From an uncultured Carboxylicivirga sp. (GTDB lineage Bacteria > Bacteroidota > Bacteroidia > Bacteroidales > Marinilabiliaceae): a stretch of 64,000 nucleotides of DNA. The stretch lies in the NCBI GenBank assembly GCA_947503525.1, contig CANNEA010000001.1, positions 1,054,001 through 1,118,000 on the forward strand. Direction: 5' to 3'. The number at the start of each line of letters is the position of its first letter. The stretch's first letter is position 1. The notes under the pieces were generated by a model. That model was not told where the DNA came from and made no database searches. It worked only from the letters and a program-made list of their open reading frames with translations. The position numbers and the translations under genes are program-made. Of this stretch, positions 55,656 through 64,000 are shown piece by piece.

Positions 55656-56033
55656 ATGGATATTGAGAGGAATAAGAAAAATGCAATTGCCTTTTATAAA
55701 TTGGCTTACGAAGGTGAACCGAGTTTAGCTATTGAGAAATATGTAGGTCAGGAATATATTCAGCATAATCCAGGTGTGGCGGATGGTACTCAGGGTTTTA
55801 TTGATTATTTTGAACGCATGGATTATGAATATCCGGAAAAGTCAATTGAATTTGTTCGCTGTATTGCTGAAGGAAATCTGGTAGCTCTTCATACGCATCA
55901 AATCTGGCCCGGGAATGATCAGTATGTCACCATGGATTTCTTTCGTTTCGATGACGATGGAAAAATAGGTGAACATTGGGATGCCATTCAGCAAATACCA
56001 AAAGAATCAGCGAATCCAAATACAATGTATTAA
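55656..56033 (+). CDS. SnoaL-like polyketide-cyclase-family protein
   Basis: A 125-aa NTF2-fold protein with YVGQEYIQHNPGVADG near the start and the active-site-like segment ALHTHQIWPGNDQYVTMDFFRF before EHWDAIQ. Homologues in Bacteroidota are annotated as ester cyclase or SnoaL-like proteins; the substrate is unknown. The ATG at 55656 was preferred over an in-frame TTG at 55614 that would abut the preceding stop and give an unusual 14-residue extension. The gene is likely cotranscribed with the glycosylase gene 24 bp downstream. Confidence 0.85.
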   Translation: MDIERNKKNAIAFYKLAYEGEPSLAIEKYVGQEYIQHNPGVADGTQGFIDYFERMDYEYPEKSIEFVRCIAEGNLVALHTHQIWPGNDQYVTMDFFRFDDDGKIGEHWDAIQQIPKESANPNTMY

Positions 56034-56057
56034 ATTGATAGCTAAGTAAAATACTAA

Positions 56058-57266
56058 ATGATAAAAGAATCTCTCTCAGTTCAAGAGGCCAGAAAGCTGG
56101 TTTTACTTTCTCAAGATGTTTATCCGGCCAAGGTGAAAGGTTTGGCTATTGATGCAACACGTTCAGCCATAGAACAGCTAGGCTATATTCAAATTGATAC
56201 CATATCGGCTATACAACGCGCTCATCATCATACTTTATGGAATCGGAATCCGCGCTATCTCCTTTCTCATATTGATCAACTTATTTCAGATAAATCAGTT
56301 TTTGAATATTGGTCACATGCGGCTGCTTACCTGCCTATGCGCGATTATCGTTACTCCTTACTTCGGAAAAAAGCAATAGCGGAAGGAAGAGACAAGCATT
56401 GGTATGAGCCGGATCCAAAATTGATGAAGATGGTTCTCACGCGAATTTCGGACGAAGGACCTCTAATGGCTAAAGACTTTGAGTATAAATCAAAAAAGGT
56501 TGCAGACTGGGGAAGTAAGCCTGCTAAACGCGCTTTGGAGCAGCTGTTTATGCAGGGCGATTTGATGATTTCGAAACGTGTCAATTTTCATAAAGTCTAT
56601 GATCTCACAGAAAGGGTGCTTCCGGTAGGTGTTGACACTTCATTGCCTGATGATGAGGAATATGCCCGTTTCTTAATCATGAGGTTTCTAAGGTCCAATG
56701 GAATTGGACAAGCTGGAGAGATGGCTTATCTGTTAAAAAACACAAAGACTTTGGTTTCAGATTATGTCCGGGAAATGTTAGCCAATGAAGAGTTAATAAG
56801 CTTGAAGGTTAACAGCCAAAGTTACTATGCGCTATCATCCTCGCTTGACCTTCTGAATAAGCCTCTTAATAAAAGCAAATTAAAGATTTTGTCACCTTTT
56901 GATAATCTGGTCATCCAACGCAGGCGCATGCAGCAATTGTTTGATTTTAATTACGTACTCGAGTGTTATGTTCCTGAAGCTAAACGTAAGATTGGCTACT
57001 TTTCCTTGCCAGTATTATGGCAAGGAGAATTTGTTGCTCAAATGGATTGTAAAGCTGATCGTAAAGCTGAAGTGTTATCTATCAATAATTTAGTCTTGGA
57101 GTCTAACCTGAATGAGATTGATGCATTGACACAGGCCTTGGCCAAAGAGTTATTGCCATTTTTGAGCTTTAATAATTGTAAGCACCTAAAGGTGAAAAAA
57201 TGTTCTTCAATCCAAGTCAAAAAAGAATTACTTAATAAAGTTAAACTATTAGATTGTTTATTTTAA
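56058..57266 (+). CDS. YcaQ-like winged-helix DNA glycosylase
   Basis: A 402-aa protein of the HTH_42/AlkX family. The family's catalytic QxD motif is visible (Gln45-x-Asp47 in YIQIDTISAIQRAHHHTLW). Winged-helix repeats follow, along with LSPFDNLVIQRRRMQQLFDFNY. YcaQ of E. coli unhooks interstrand crosslinks and removes other bulky N7-alkyl guanine lesions. A comparable role against alkylated DNA is likely. The ATG is close to the SnoaL-like gene, so the two may share a transcript. Confidence 0.88.
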   Translation: MIKESLSVQEARKLVLLSQDVYPAKVKGLAIDATRSAIEQLGYIQIDTISAIQRAHHHTLWNRNPRYLLSHIDQLISDKSVFEYWSHAAAYLPMRDYRYSLLRKKAIAEGRDKHWYEPDPKLMKMVLTRISDEGPLMAKDFEYKSKKVADWGSKPAKRALEQLFMQGDLMISKRVNFHKVYDLTERVLPVGVDTSLPDDEEYARFLIMRFLRSNGIGQAGEMAYLLKNTKTLVSDYVREMLANEELISLKVNSQSYYALSSSLDLLNKPLNKSKLKILSPFDNLVIQRRRMQQLFDFNYVLECYVPEAKRKIGYFSLPVLWQGEFVAQMDCKADRKAEVLSINNLVLESNLNEIDALTQALAKELLPFLSFNNCKHLKVKKCSSIQVKKELLNKVKLLDCLF

Positions 57267-57553
57267 GCCCAGAAATAAAAAAATGAGGCATTAAAAGGTG
57301 CATTAATTTACTGCCTTTATAGGTAATTAGGTACTAATTCGTCAAATAGATTAGAAATTAGAGCTTTGAAACGTTATATTTAGAATACTTAATTATATCA
57401 AGAGAACTCTCTGGGGGTAGTACTTGTTATGTTGTTGTGGGATAAGGAATTTGCAATGCTGTTATAGATTAGATTATTTCAAGAATTCAGCTGTGGTTCC
57501 ATTGCTAATTATTTAGTAAGATTTCCCACTCTTTAAACTTATAAAATTGCTGA

Positions 57554-59365
57554 ATGAGTATCGAGAATATTACATCAGCGGGAATGGCTTATAATAAAAT
57601 AACACTATCATTTCCGTCGAAAATAGAAAAGCTGTTTCGTAAGAAATACTTTAATGATTCAATAGCTCAATTAAGGGTTGCACTGTTATTGGTCATTTTT
57701 CTCTATGGTATTTTTGGCCTTCTCGATTTGCGTATGTTTCCTGAGTACGCCAGCTATTTTCTTAAAATTCGATTTTTAGTTGTTATCCCAATGACATCTT
57801 TGGTCTTGATTCTGTCTTATACTAAAGTGTTTCAGAAAATTTGGCAGCCTTTATTATTAATGTGTTTTATTGTTGGTGGAGCAGGATTAATAATCATGAC
57901 CATGTTTGAAGCTGAAAATTACGCCTATTATGCCGGAATGATGTTGGTGATATTTTCAGGCTATTTATTTATTAAAATCCGCTTCTTTCTGGCAACTATC
58001 GGAGGATGGACTGTACTTCTAATTTTTAATTTGATCGCGATTTTTTATGTTAAAGCTCCGGCAATAGTAGTAATTAGTAACAATTTCTTTTTTGTCAGTG
58101 CCAATTTAATCGGCATGTTTGCGGCTTATTATATAGAAATACAGATACGGCAAAACTTCTTTTTAAATCAAAAGCTCGATGAAGAAAAAGTAATTATAGA
58201 AAATATAAATAAGGACCTGGAAGCAACGGTAGAAAAACGTACAGAAGAGCTGGTAAAAGCAAAAAATAGCGCTGAGGAGATTAGTTCGAATATATCAGCT
58301 ATCATCGAAGGTACTTTTGAAAACATATGGGCTTTCGACAATGATTACAGGATCTTATACATTAATAAAACCTTCAAAAAAGAGTTTTATCAAAACTTTG
58401 GTATTCAGCTCGAACCCGGTATTTCATTACTTGAATCACTGCCGGAAGTTCTTGTTCCATTATGGCAATCGCGTTATGATAGAGTATTGGCGAATGAGCA
58501 ATATACAGTTGAAGATGCAATTCAAACACAACTTGGGATGGTGTATATTCAAGTTGGGTTTAATCCTATTGTAAGACAAGGTATAGTTGTAGGTGGTTCG
58601 TGTTTTGGACGAGATATTACATATCAGAAGTTAGCAGAACTTGAAATAGTGGAAGCAAAGAATAAGGCCGAAGAAAGTGATCGTTTAAAATCAGCGTTTC
58701 TCGCAAATATGAGCCATGAAATCCGGACTCCAATGAATGGGATTCTTGGTTTTTCGGAATTGCTGAAGGAGCCAAGCCTTACAGGTGAGGAGCAGATGCA
58801 GTATATCGAAATTATTGAGAAAAGCGGAAATCGGATGCTTGGTATTATCAATGATATAGTTGATATATCAAAGATTGAGGCTGGTTTGATGGAAATTAAG
58901 ATGGTAGATACCAATGTTAATAATCAGATAGAATATGTACATTCTTTTTTTAAGCCGGAAGCCGAGAGTAAAGGACTTGAGCTTAAAGTATCTGATTTAG
59001 ATTTAAAAGCAGATCTTAATATAAATACAGATCAAGAGAAACTATATGCTATCCTGACCAACCTGGTTAAAAATGCAATAAAATATACCTTTGAAGGATC
59101 CATTGAAATGGGTTATCAAATTGAAGATATGAAGATTAAGTTCTTCGTTAAAGATACTGGTATAGGAATTCCAGCAGATCGGGTTAATGCCATCTTTGAG
59201 CGATTTATACAGGCAGACATTATTAATAAGATGACACAGCAAGGTGCTGGATTGGGGCTTTCTATTTCTAAAGCATTTGTTGAAATGTTAAATGGAACAA
59301 TTTGGGTTGAAAGTGAAGAAAATGTTGGCAGCACTTTCTATTTTACCATTCCATTTAAAAATTAA
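57554..59365 (+). CDS. membrane sensor histidine kinase with PAS domain
   Basis: A 603-aa kinase. The N-terminal half has about six membrane spans (about 45-200), followed by a coiled-coil linker (LDEEKVIIENINKDLEATVEK), a PAS domain (about 245-365), the HisKA dimerisation domain with the phospho-acceptor His near 387 (ANMSHEIRTPMNGILGF), and an ATPase domain with NLVKNAIKYT and GAGLGLSISKAF. No receiver domain is fused, so it needs a separate response regulator, which is not adjacent. The ligand is unknown. Confidence 0.93.
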   Translation: MSIENITSAGMAYNKITLSFPSKIEKLFRKKYFNDSIAQLRVALLLVIFLYGIFGLLDLRMFPEYASYFLKIRFLVVIPMTSLVLILSYTKVFQKIWQPLLLMCFIVGGAGLIIMTMFEAENYAYYAGMMLVIFSGYLFIKIRFFLATIGGWTVLLIFNLIAIFYVKAPAIVVISNNFFFVSANLIGMFAAYYIEIQIRQNFFLNQKLDEEKVIIENINKDLEATVEKRTEELVKAKNSAEEISSNISAIIEGTFENIWAFDNDYRILYINKTFKKEFYQNFGIQLEPGISLLESLPEVLVPLWQSRYDRVLANEQYTVEDAIQTQLGMVYIQVGFNPIVRQGIVVGGSCFGRDITYQKLAELEIVEAKNKAEESDRLKSAFLANMSHEIRTPMNGILGFSELLKEPSLTGEEQMQYIEIIEKSGNRMLGIINDIVDISKIEAGLMEIKMVDTNVNNQIEYVHSFFKPEAESKGLELKVSDLDLKADLNINTDQEKLYAILTNLVKNAIKYTFEGSIEMGYQIEDMKIKFFVKDTGIGIPADRVNAIFERFIQADIINKMTQQGAGLGLSISKAFVEMLNGTIWVESEENVGSTFYFTIPFKN

Positions 59366-59449
59366 TAGAATTGTTTATTTCTTGAATCAGTTTTAAACAA
59401 GTGTGCTACTTTAAGGTTCTTCTTAGGATTCTAAAAGAAGAGAATTCAT

Positions 59450-60094
59450 ATGTCAAAAAGAATAAAGATAGATATAGTATCAGATATTGTTTGTCCCTGG
59501 TGTATTATTGGCTATAAAAGATTGGCTTTGGCAATCAAAGAAATGGGTATAGAGGATAAGGTGGAACTTGAATGGCAACCGTTTGAGCTCAACCGAAATA
59601 TGCCGCAAGAGGGACAGGATTTACATGAGCACCTATCAGAAAAATATGGATCTACATCTGACCAACTTCTACAATCACAACAGCAGTTGAGAGGTTTAGG
59701 TGAGGAGTTGGATTTTAAGTTTGATTTTTTCGAAGGTATGAAAATAGTGAATACCAGAACTGCTCATGTTTTGCTTGAATATGCCAAAAGCAAAGGGCTG
59801 CAAACCGATTTAAATCTAAACTTGGTTGAAGCTTATTTCATCAGGCATCAAAACATTTCAGATCGCCAGGTTCAGAGTAAAGAATTGCAAAAAATTGGTA
59901 TCGACGATGAGGAAGCTATTGCAAGGACAGAAGATGCAGAATGGCTCAAACTAATTCAGGAGAAAGAGAACTATTGGCAACAAATGGGTATTTCATCGGT
60001 ACCTACTATTGTTTTTAATCGAAAAAGTGCATTGACAGGAGCACAAGCTATTCATATATACAAAAAGGTCTTAAATGATATTTTGAATGAATAG
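59450..60094 (+). CDS. DsbA-family oxidoreductase (FrnE-like)
   Basis: A 214-aa thioredoxin-fold protein with the CPWC active site at Cys15-Cys18 (DIVCPWCIIGYKRL) and the cis-proline region ISSVPTIVF. It has no signal peptide, so it is cytoplasmic like FrnE and 2-hydroxychromene-2-carboxylate isomerase relatives. It probably has disulfide isomerase or redox function. Its 3' end is 25 bp from the stop of the converging cysteine-rich gene. Confidence 0.92.
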   Translation: MSKRIKIDIVSDIVCPWCIIGYKRLALAIKEMGIEDKVELEWQPFELNRNMPQEGQDLHEHLSEKYGSTSDQLLQSQQQLRGLGEELDFKFDFFEGMKIVNTRTAHVLLEYAKSKGLQTDLNLNLVEAYFIRHQNISDRQVQSKELQKIGIDDEEAIARTEDAEWLKLIQEKENYWQQMGISSVPTIVFNRKSALTGAQAIHIYKKVLNDILNE

Positions 60095-60119
60095 AAATGA
60101 TAGTGGCACAGGAAGCCAT

Positions 60120-60392
60120 TTACTTTGGCTCTAAATTTCTTTCACTGCCAATTTTTATAATGGTTCCCATTTTACTCATTACAAAATCGTATGCTTTTTG
60201 CGTGTGGGGGATAGTACAATCGCTGCAGTCCTTAACATTTTTAGTGTATTTGAAATTTCCACCACATTTATCCTTTAACATATATAAGGGGCAATAACAA
60301 AACAAGCAATTAAACTCATCTTCGTTTGCAGTTTTATGACAAGGGAAGTATTCACACTTTCTATGCTGAGAGAATTTATAGTTTTCTGACAT
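60120..60392 (-). CDS. cysteine-rich small protein (PF04071-like)
   Basis: A 90-aa protein with eight cysteines (13, 18, 29, 32, 34, 43, 56 and 59) in the pattern CEYFPCHK...CLFCYCPLY...C...CSDC. This is the Cys_rich_small family, which probably binds zinc or an Fe-S centre. It is found beside cobalamin or radical-SAM genes in some bacteria; no such genes lie nearby here. The function is unknown. Confidence 0.85.
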   Translation of the reverse strand: MSENYKFSQHRKCEYFPCHKTANEDEFNCLFCYCPLYMLKDKCGGNFKYTKNVKDCSDCTIPHTQKAYDFVMSKMGTIIKIGSERNLEPK

Positions 60393-60651
60393 CTTGAGTT
60401 TAAAATCGATTTTTTTAAGACGAACAAAAGTACAAACAATTGCTAAGCTTAAGTTACAGAAATCATCTAATATTTTTCATTTTTATAATTGCCACTCTTC
60501 TTGTCATACAGGTAGTCTCAAGGATTTATTTATTAAAGTTGATGTAAACAGATAATCATTAAAACTACTTTTCACTCCATGAATATTTGGTGTGCTTGGG
60601 AGTTTTTTATTCTGTATGGTAATTAGTACACTGTTTAGATTTGACAATAAC

Positions 60652-60659
60652 TATCTTTG
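60652..60659 (+). promoter_or_regulatory. -7 promoter box of the DEAD-box helicase gene
   Basis: TATCTTTG is an exact TAnnTTTG match 4 nt before the ATG at 60664, with another match (TAGATTTG) at 60636-60643. This makes ATG 60664 more likely than an upstream ATG at 60592, which would lie before the promoter. Confidence 0.5.
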
Positions 60660-60663
60660 CAGC

Positions 60664-61986
60664 ATGATAAATCAAAAAAGCCAGGCCTTATACCTGAAAA
60701 ATTATGGTATTAGTCAATTGAATGAAATGCAGTTGGCTACCGCAAAAGTAATTGATGATAAGAAGGACTTAATTTTATTGTCACCTACTGGTTCAGGTAA
60801 AACATTGGCGTTCTTACTTCCCTTAATTCAACGGCTGGATCGAGATGTTGAACAGGTTCAACTAATGATATTAGCTCCATCCCGAGAGTTGGCTTTACAG
60901 ATTGAACAAGTATTTCGTCAACTTAAAACCGGCTTTAAGGTAGTATGCAGTTACGGAGGTCATTCCATTCAAACGGAACGAAACAGTTTAAAGCATCCCC
61001 CAGCGGTATTAATCGGCACTCCCGGGAGAATTGCAGATCATATTCGACGCGAACGGTTCTCATTGGATGCCCTACGTATGCTTGTATTGGATGAATTTGA
61101 TAAGGCATTGGACCTGGGGTTTCAGGCTGAAATGAAAGAAATAATCGTAGAGTTAAAGTCGCTAAATCAAAGGGTTTTAACATCTGCTACCGACATTGAT
61201 AGTATTCCGTCATTCGTTGGTATTGACCATCCGGTAAAACTAGATTATATAAAAGATCAGGCTCCGCTTAAAGGCTTAAAATTAAAAGGTGTGCGTTCGG
61301 AGGGTAAAGATAAGTTAGATGCTTTTTATCGTTTAGTATGTCATCTGGGTAATGAGCCCATGTTGGTTTTTGTCAATCATCGCGATGCAGCTGATCGAAT
61401 TAGTAATCACCTTAAGGATATGGATTTGGTGCATGATGTATTTCATGGTGGGATGAAACAGGAAGACAGAGAGCGAGCCTTAATAAAGTTTAGAAATGGG
61501 AGTCATCATGTATTAATAACAACGGACTTAGCTTCCAGGGGATTAGATATTCCTGAAATCAAATCAATAATTCATTACCATCTGCCTTCGAAAGAAGATG
61601 CATATATCCATCGTAATGGACGTACTGCCAGAATGAATGCTGAAGGAACGGTTTATTTGTTAATGGCCGAAGAAGAACTGATGCCCGAATATATTAAGGA
61701 GGATCTTGATTTCGAATTGATAGGCGATTCCAAAACTTTACCTGAATTACCCGATTGGGTGACACTATATATTGGTAGCGGTAAAAAAGAGAAGGTCAAT
61801 AAAATAGATGTTGTTGGTCTTTTTATGAAGAAGGGCAAATTACAAAAGGACGAATTAGGTCTGATTGATGTTTTGGATCACTCAGTTTTTGTAGCCGTTA
61901 AAAGAAATAAGCTTAAGAAGTTGTTGCAGCTGCTTAAAAACGAAAGAATAAAAGGTAAAAAGCTAAGGCTGGAGGTGTCGAAATAG
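60664..61986 (+). CDS. DbpA-like DEAD-box RNA helicase with DEFD motif II
   Basis: A 440-aa helicase: Q motif around LNEMQ (Gln23), motif I SPTGSGKT (40-47), PSRELALQ, GTPGRIADH, motif II DEFD (143-146) instead of DEAD, motif III TSAT, then DLASRGLDIPEIKSIIHYHLP and HRNGRTARM. The C-terminal 75 residues form a DbpA-type RNA-binding domain (VTLYIGSGKKEKVNKIDVVGLF). Such helicases act in ribosome large-subunit assembly. The DEFD variant keeps the acidic pair needed for Mg-ATP. Confidence 0.93.
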   Translation: MINQKSQALYLKNYGISQLNEMQLATAKVIDDKKDLILLSPTGSGKTLAFLLPLIQRLDRDVEQVQLMILAPSRELALQIEQVFRQLKTGFKVVCSYGGHSIQTERNSLKHPPAVLIGTPGRIADHIRRERFSLDALRMLVLDEFDKALDLGFQAEMKEIIVELKSLNQRVLTSATDIDSIPSFVGIDHPVKLDYIKDQAPLKGLKLKGVRSEGKDKLDAFYRLVCHLGNEPMLVFVNHRDAADRISNHLKDMDLVHDVFHGGMKQEDRERALIKFRNGSHHVLITTDLASRGLDIPEIKSIIHYHLPSKEDAYIHRNGRTARMNAEGTVYLLMAEEELMPEYIKEDLDFELIGDSKTLPELPDWVTLYIGSGKKEKVNKIDVVGLFMKKGKLQKDELGLIDVLDHSVFVAVKRNKLKKLLQLLKNERIKGKKLRLEVSK

Positions 61987-62047
61987 TAAAGTGCGATTTT
62001 GTTAGTATCTTTTTAATACATTAAAAAGTGGATTTCCACAGCGTTAA

Positions 62048-64000
62048 ATGAAAAGTGTAATTAAGGTTTTCATCGTATTTATTGTATTTTTTGTTTGTTC
62101 CTTCATGATCTATGGAGTAGAGGTTAAGCAGGTTCAAATTAACAATGGTGTTCTGGATTTAAGTTCTAGAGATTTTATTAATGAAATTTATGAGTTTAAT
62201 GGTGATGTATGGTTTTATCATCAAACCTTCATTCATCCCTCTCAAATCAAACACTCAAGTACTTCTCGACAAAGCATTAACACTACAAAAAGCTGGAATA
62301 ATCAGAATACTGATGAGGACTATATTCCAACATTTTCATTTGGCACATATCATTTTACAGTTAAGCTTCCGGCTTCAATGCATGGGGAGACTGTAATTAT
62401 TCGCCCCAATCATTTTATTGCTTATGCCTCCAGATTGTACGTTAATGGTAAGGAGGCTGCGTCAAACGGAAGTGTTGGTCAATCAAAGGGTGATGTCAGA
62501 TATGAGGCATCCAGAATGATGGTTGTTGATCCTGTTTTGGTTGAAAATACGACACTTGATATAGTTATTCATGTGGCCAATTTCGATCATTTTAGAGGAG
62601 GAATATTTGATGATATTCATATTGGTAAGGCAGAAGATATGATAATTGATTATCAACGGAATATTCTGTTTGATTTAGGTGTGATCATTAGCTTGATTAT
62701 CATGTTTTTATATCATTTTGTTTTGTATTTTGTTAATACTAAGGAGACTGTCTCACTCTATTTTAGTTTAACCGCATTAATATTTGCCGTTGATTTCTCC
62801 TTTCAGGATACAATGACATTTTTCGTTCTATTCCCTGAGGCAGGATTCAGGTTATCCTCTTTTTTACATTTATCAATGCCTTACCTATTGCCATCATCTT
62901 TTATGTTTTTTCTAAGTGCATTATTTCCCCAAGATGTGTCAAAACGGTTCAGAAACTTTACAGCTATTGCTTCAATGACTTTGGTGGCTATTACCCTCTT
63001 TTTTGGGAGTAGTACAAGTAGCTTTTTTGCCAAGCCTCATTTTCTTTATATCATAGGAGTTGTGTTTTATGTGCTTGTTGTAGCTGTGCGTGCTGCAATT
63101 CTAAAAAGGGAAGGTGCCTGGTTTTTCCTTGTCGCTTACCTCTTGTTTTCTGTTTTCGCCCTCAATGATATTCTTTTTGTTTTCGAGATAATACATACCA
63201 GAAGTTTAGTGTCCACAGGTCTTGTATTATTTATCTTTCTACTGTCAATATTGCAAGGGCGAAGAACTTTGGTGATGTACAATCGCAACCTGTTGTTGTC
63301 GGATAACCTGACTCAATTAAATCAGGAATTGGAAAATAAAGTTGAGCAGCGTACCACCAAACTTAGAAAGTTGCTGATGCAATTAAAGGACTTAAATGGC
63401 TTTAAAGAGAATATGACATATATGCTCGTTCACGACTTGAAGACACCTTTGAATACGATTATTAATTCAGATGTATTACCAAGTAATGAGAGAACAATGG
63501 TAGTTCAACAGTCTGGTTATTACTTGCTGAATCTGGTTGAAAATGTATTAGACGTGGTAAAAAGTGATAGCTCAGAATTACAGTTGCGAAAAGCTGAAGT
63601 TCCTTTCGAAGCATTGCTTGCAAATGCTTTAAAGGAGATTAGTTTATCAATCAAGATACATGGCTTAAAAGTTGAAATAGAAACACAGGATAATTATCTA
63701 TTAAATGTTGATAAAGAACTCTTGCATCGGGTGCTTGTGAATTTACTGTCAAACGCGATTAAGTTTTCGCCAAGAGATGGAGTCATTACAATCAGATCGA
63801 AATGGACAGATGATCAATTGCTTGAAGTTTCAATTGCCAATCAAGGACCGGCTATTTCAAAAAAGGATAAAGAAAATATTTTTGAGCAATTTTTTCAAAG
63901 CAAAGAAGGGCAGGCGAAGTCAGGATCAACAGGATTGGGCTTAACATTTTGTAAAATTGCCATTGAAGCGCATGGAGGACAAATTGGCGTTTATTCAGAA
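62048..64000 (+). CDS. 7TM-DISM sensor histidine kinase (cut by window end)
   Basis: An open frame of 651 codons to the window edge. After a signal anchor it shows a periplasmic 7TMR-DISM extracellular beta-sandwich (about 30-200), seven membrane spans (about 215-400), a coiled coil and then a kinase core: His462 in MLVHDLKTPLNTII, NLLSNAIKFSP and STGLGLTFCKIAIEAHGG. It should sense a carbohydrate-like or other envelope ligand. The last residues of the ATPase domain and the stop lie outside the window. Confidence 0.9.
   Translation, partial: MKSVIKVFIVFIVFFVCSFMIYGVEVKQVQINNGVLDLSSRDFINEIYEFNGDVWFYHQTFIHPSQIKHSSTSRQSINTTKSWNNQNTDEDYIPTFSFGTYHFTVKLPASMHGETVIIRPNHFIAYASRLYVNGKEAASNGSVGQSKGDVRYEASRMMVVDPVLVENTTLDIVIHVANFDHFRGGIFDDIHIGKAEDMIIDYQRNILFDLGVIISLIIMFLYHFVLYFVNTKETVSLYFSLTALIFAVDFSFQDTMTFFVLFPEAGFRLSSFLHLSMPYLLPSSFMFFLSALFPQDVSKRFRNFTAIASMTLVAITLFFGSSTSSFFAKPHFLYIIGVVFYVLVVAVRAAILKREGAWFFLVAYLLFSVFALNDILFVFEIIHTRSLVSTGLVLFIFLLSILQGRRTLVMYNRNLLLSDNLTQLNQELENKVEQRTTKLRKLLMQLKDLNGFKENMTYMLVHDLKTPLNTIINSDVLPSNERTMVVQQSGYYLLNLVENVLDVVKSDSSELQLRKAEVPFEALLANALKEISLSIKIHGLKVEIETQDNYLLNVDKELLHRVLVNLLSNAIKFSPRDGVITIRSKWTDDQLLEVSIANQGPAISKKDKENIFEQFFQSKEGQAKSGSTGLGLTFCKIAIEAHGGQIGVYSE

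Noticed and set aside
60592-60663. Upstream ATG start for the helicase
   Set aside because: It would place exact -7 promoter boxes inside the coding sequence and add a hydrophobic extension foreign to the family.

Overview
The window is a chromosomal segment of a Bacteroidota bacterium, most likely a marine or sediment member of the Marinilabiliales or a neighbouring order (the lineage is inferred). The evidence is the low GC content, AT-rich intergenic DNA, promoters matching the Bacteroidota -7 box TAnnTTTG, and family-typical genes: a 7TM-DISM-type sensor kinase, an MCE/amidase/LptD neighbourhood, FtsE encoded away from FtsX, and a Bacteroidota-style NasC/NirBD nitrate operon. No rRNA, tRNA, CRISPR array, prophage or insertion sequence was recognised. 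Both edges cut genes: lptD at the left and a sensor kinase at the right.

Layout. 1-8 kb holds envelope and replication genes: partial lptD (-), a cell-wall amidase and an MlaD-like MCE lipid-transport protein (+), dnaA, and an M3 oligopeptidase lipoprotein. 8-17 kb holds housekeeping and small stress genes: a glutathione peroxidase, pcm, a small eRF1-like protein, a SnoaL-like protein, truA, aroE, a DUF368 polyprenyl-phosphate translocase family protein, a TPR protein, a 0.7-kb intergenic region that may encode a minus-strand RNA, an isochorismatase-like hydrolase, a YdeI-like protein and a DMT exporter. 17-25 kb holds an amidohydrolase-fold protein that has lost its metal ligands, a lone Wzc-type polysaccharide co-polymerase/tyrosine kinase, a convergent glycosyltransferase/nucleotidyltransferase operon and an aminotransferase. 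25-35 kb holds mltF, ftsE, a very large TPR protein paired with an outer-membrane barrel, and gyrB behind a possible attenuator.

35-42 kb is the accessory part. It has two long gene-poor stretches carrying four copies of a short palindromic repeat whose stem shows compensatory change, two orphan lipoproteins behind a perfect dyad, and a three-gene set (nucleotidyltransferase, PLP enzyme, CDP-alcohol phosphotransferase) that looks like a pathway for a CDP-activated amino-alcohol head group.

42-53 kb is one eight-gene minus-strand operon for nitrate assimilation: transporter narK, an NAD(P)H-linked nitrate reductase fusion, a rubredoxin-containing protein with a degenerate nitrite/sulfite-reductase fold, moaA, moaD, moaE, nirB and nirD. 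It imports nitrate, reduces it to ammonium and makes part of the molybdenum cofactor it needs. A perfect TGTCA-N4-TGACA palindrome lies between it and a divergent DUF438/hemerythrin/PAS protein, a plausible sensor partner.

54-64 kb holds a DUF5995 protein, a second SnoaL-like protein, a YcaQ-like DNA glycosylase, a PAS histidine kinase, a DsbA/FrnE-like oxidoreductase, a cysteine-rich mini-protein, a DbpA-like RNA helicase with a DEFD motif and a 7TM sensor kinase cut by the window end.
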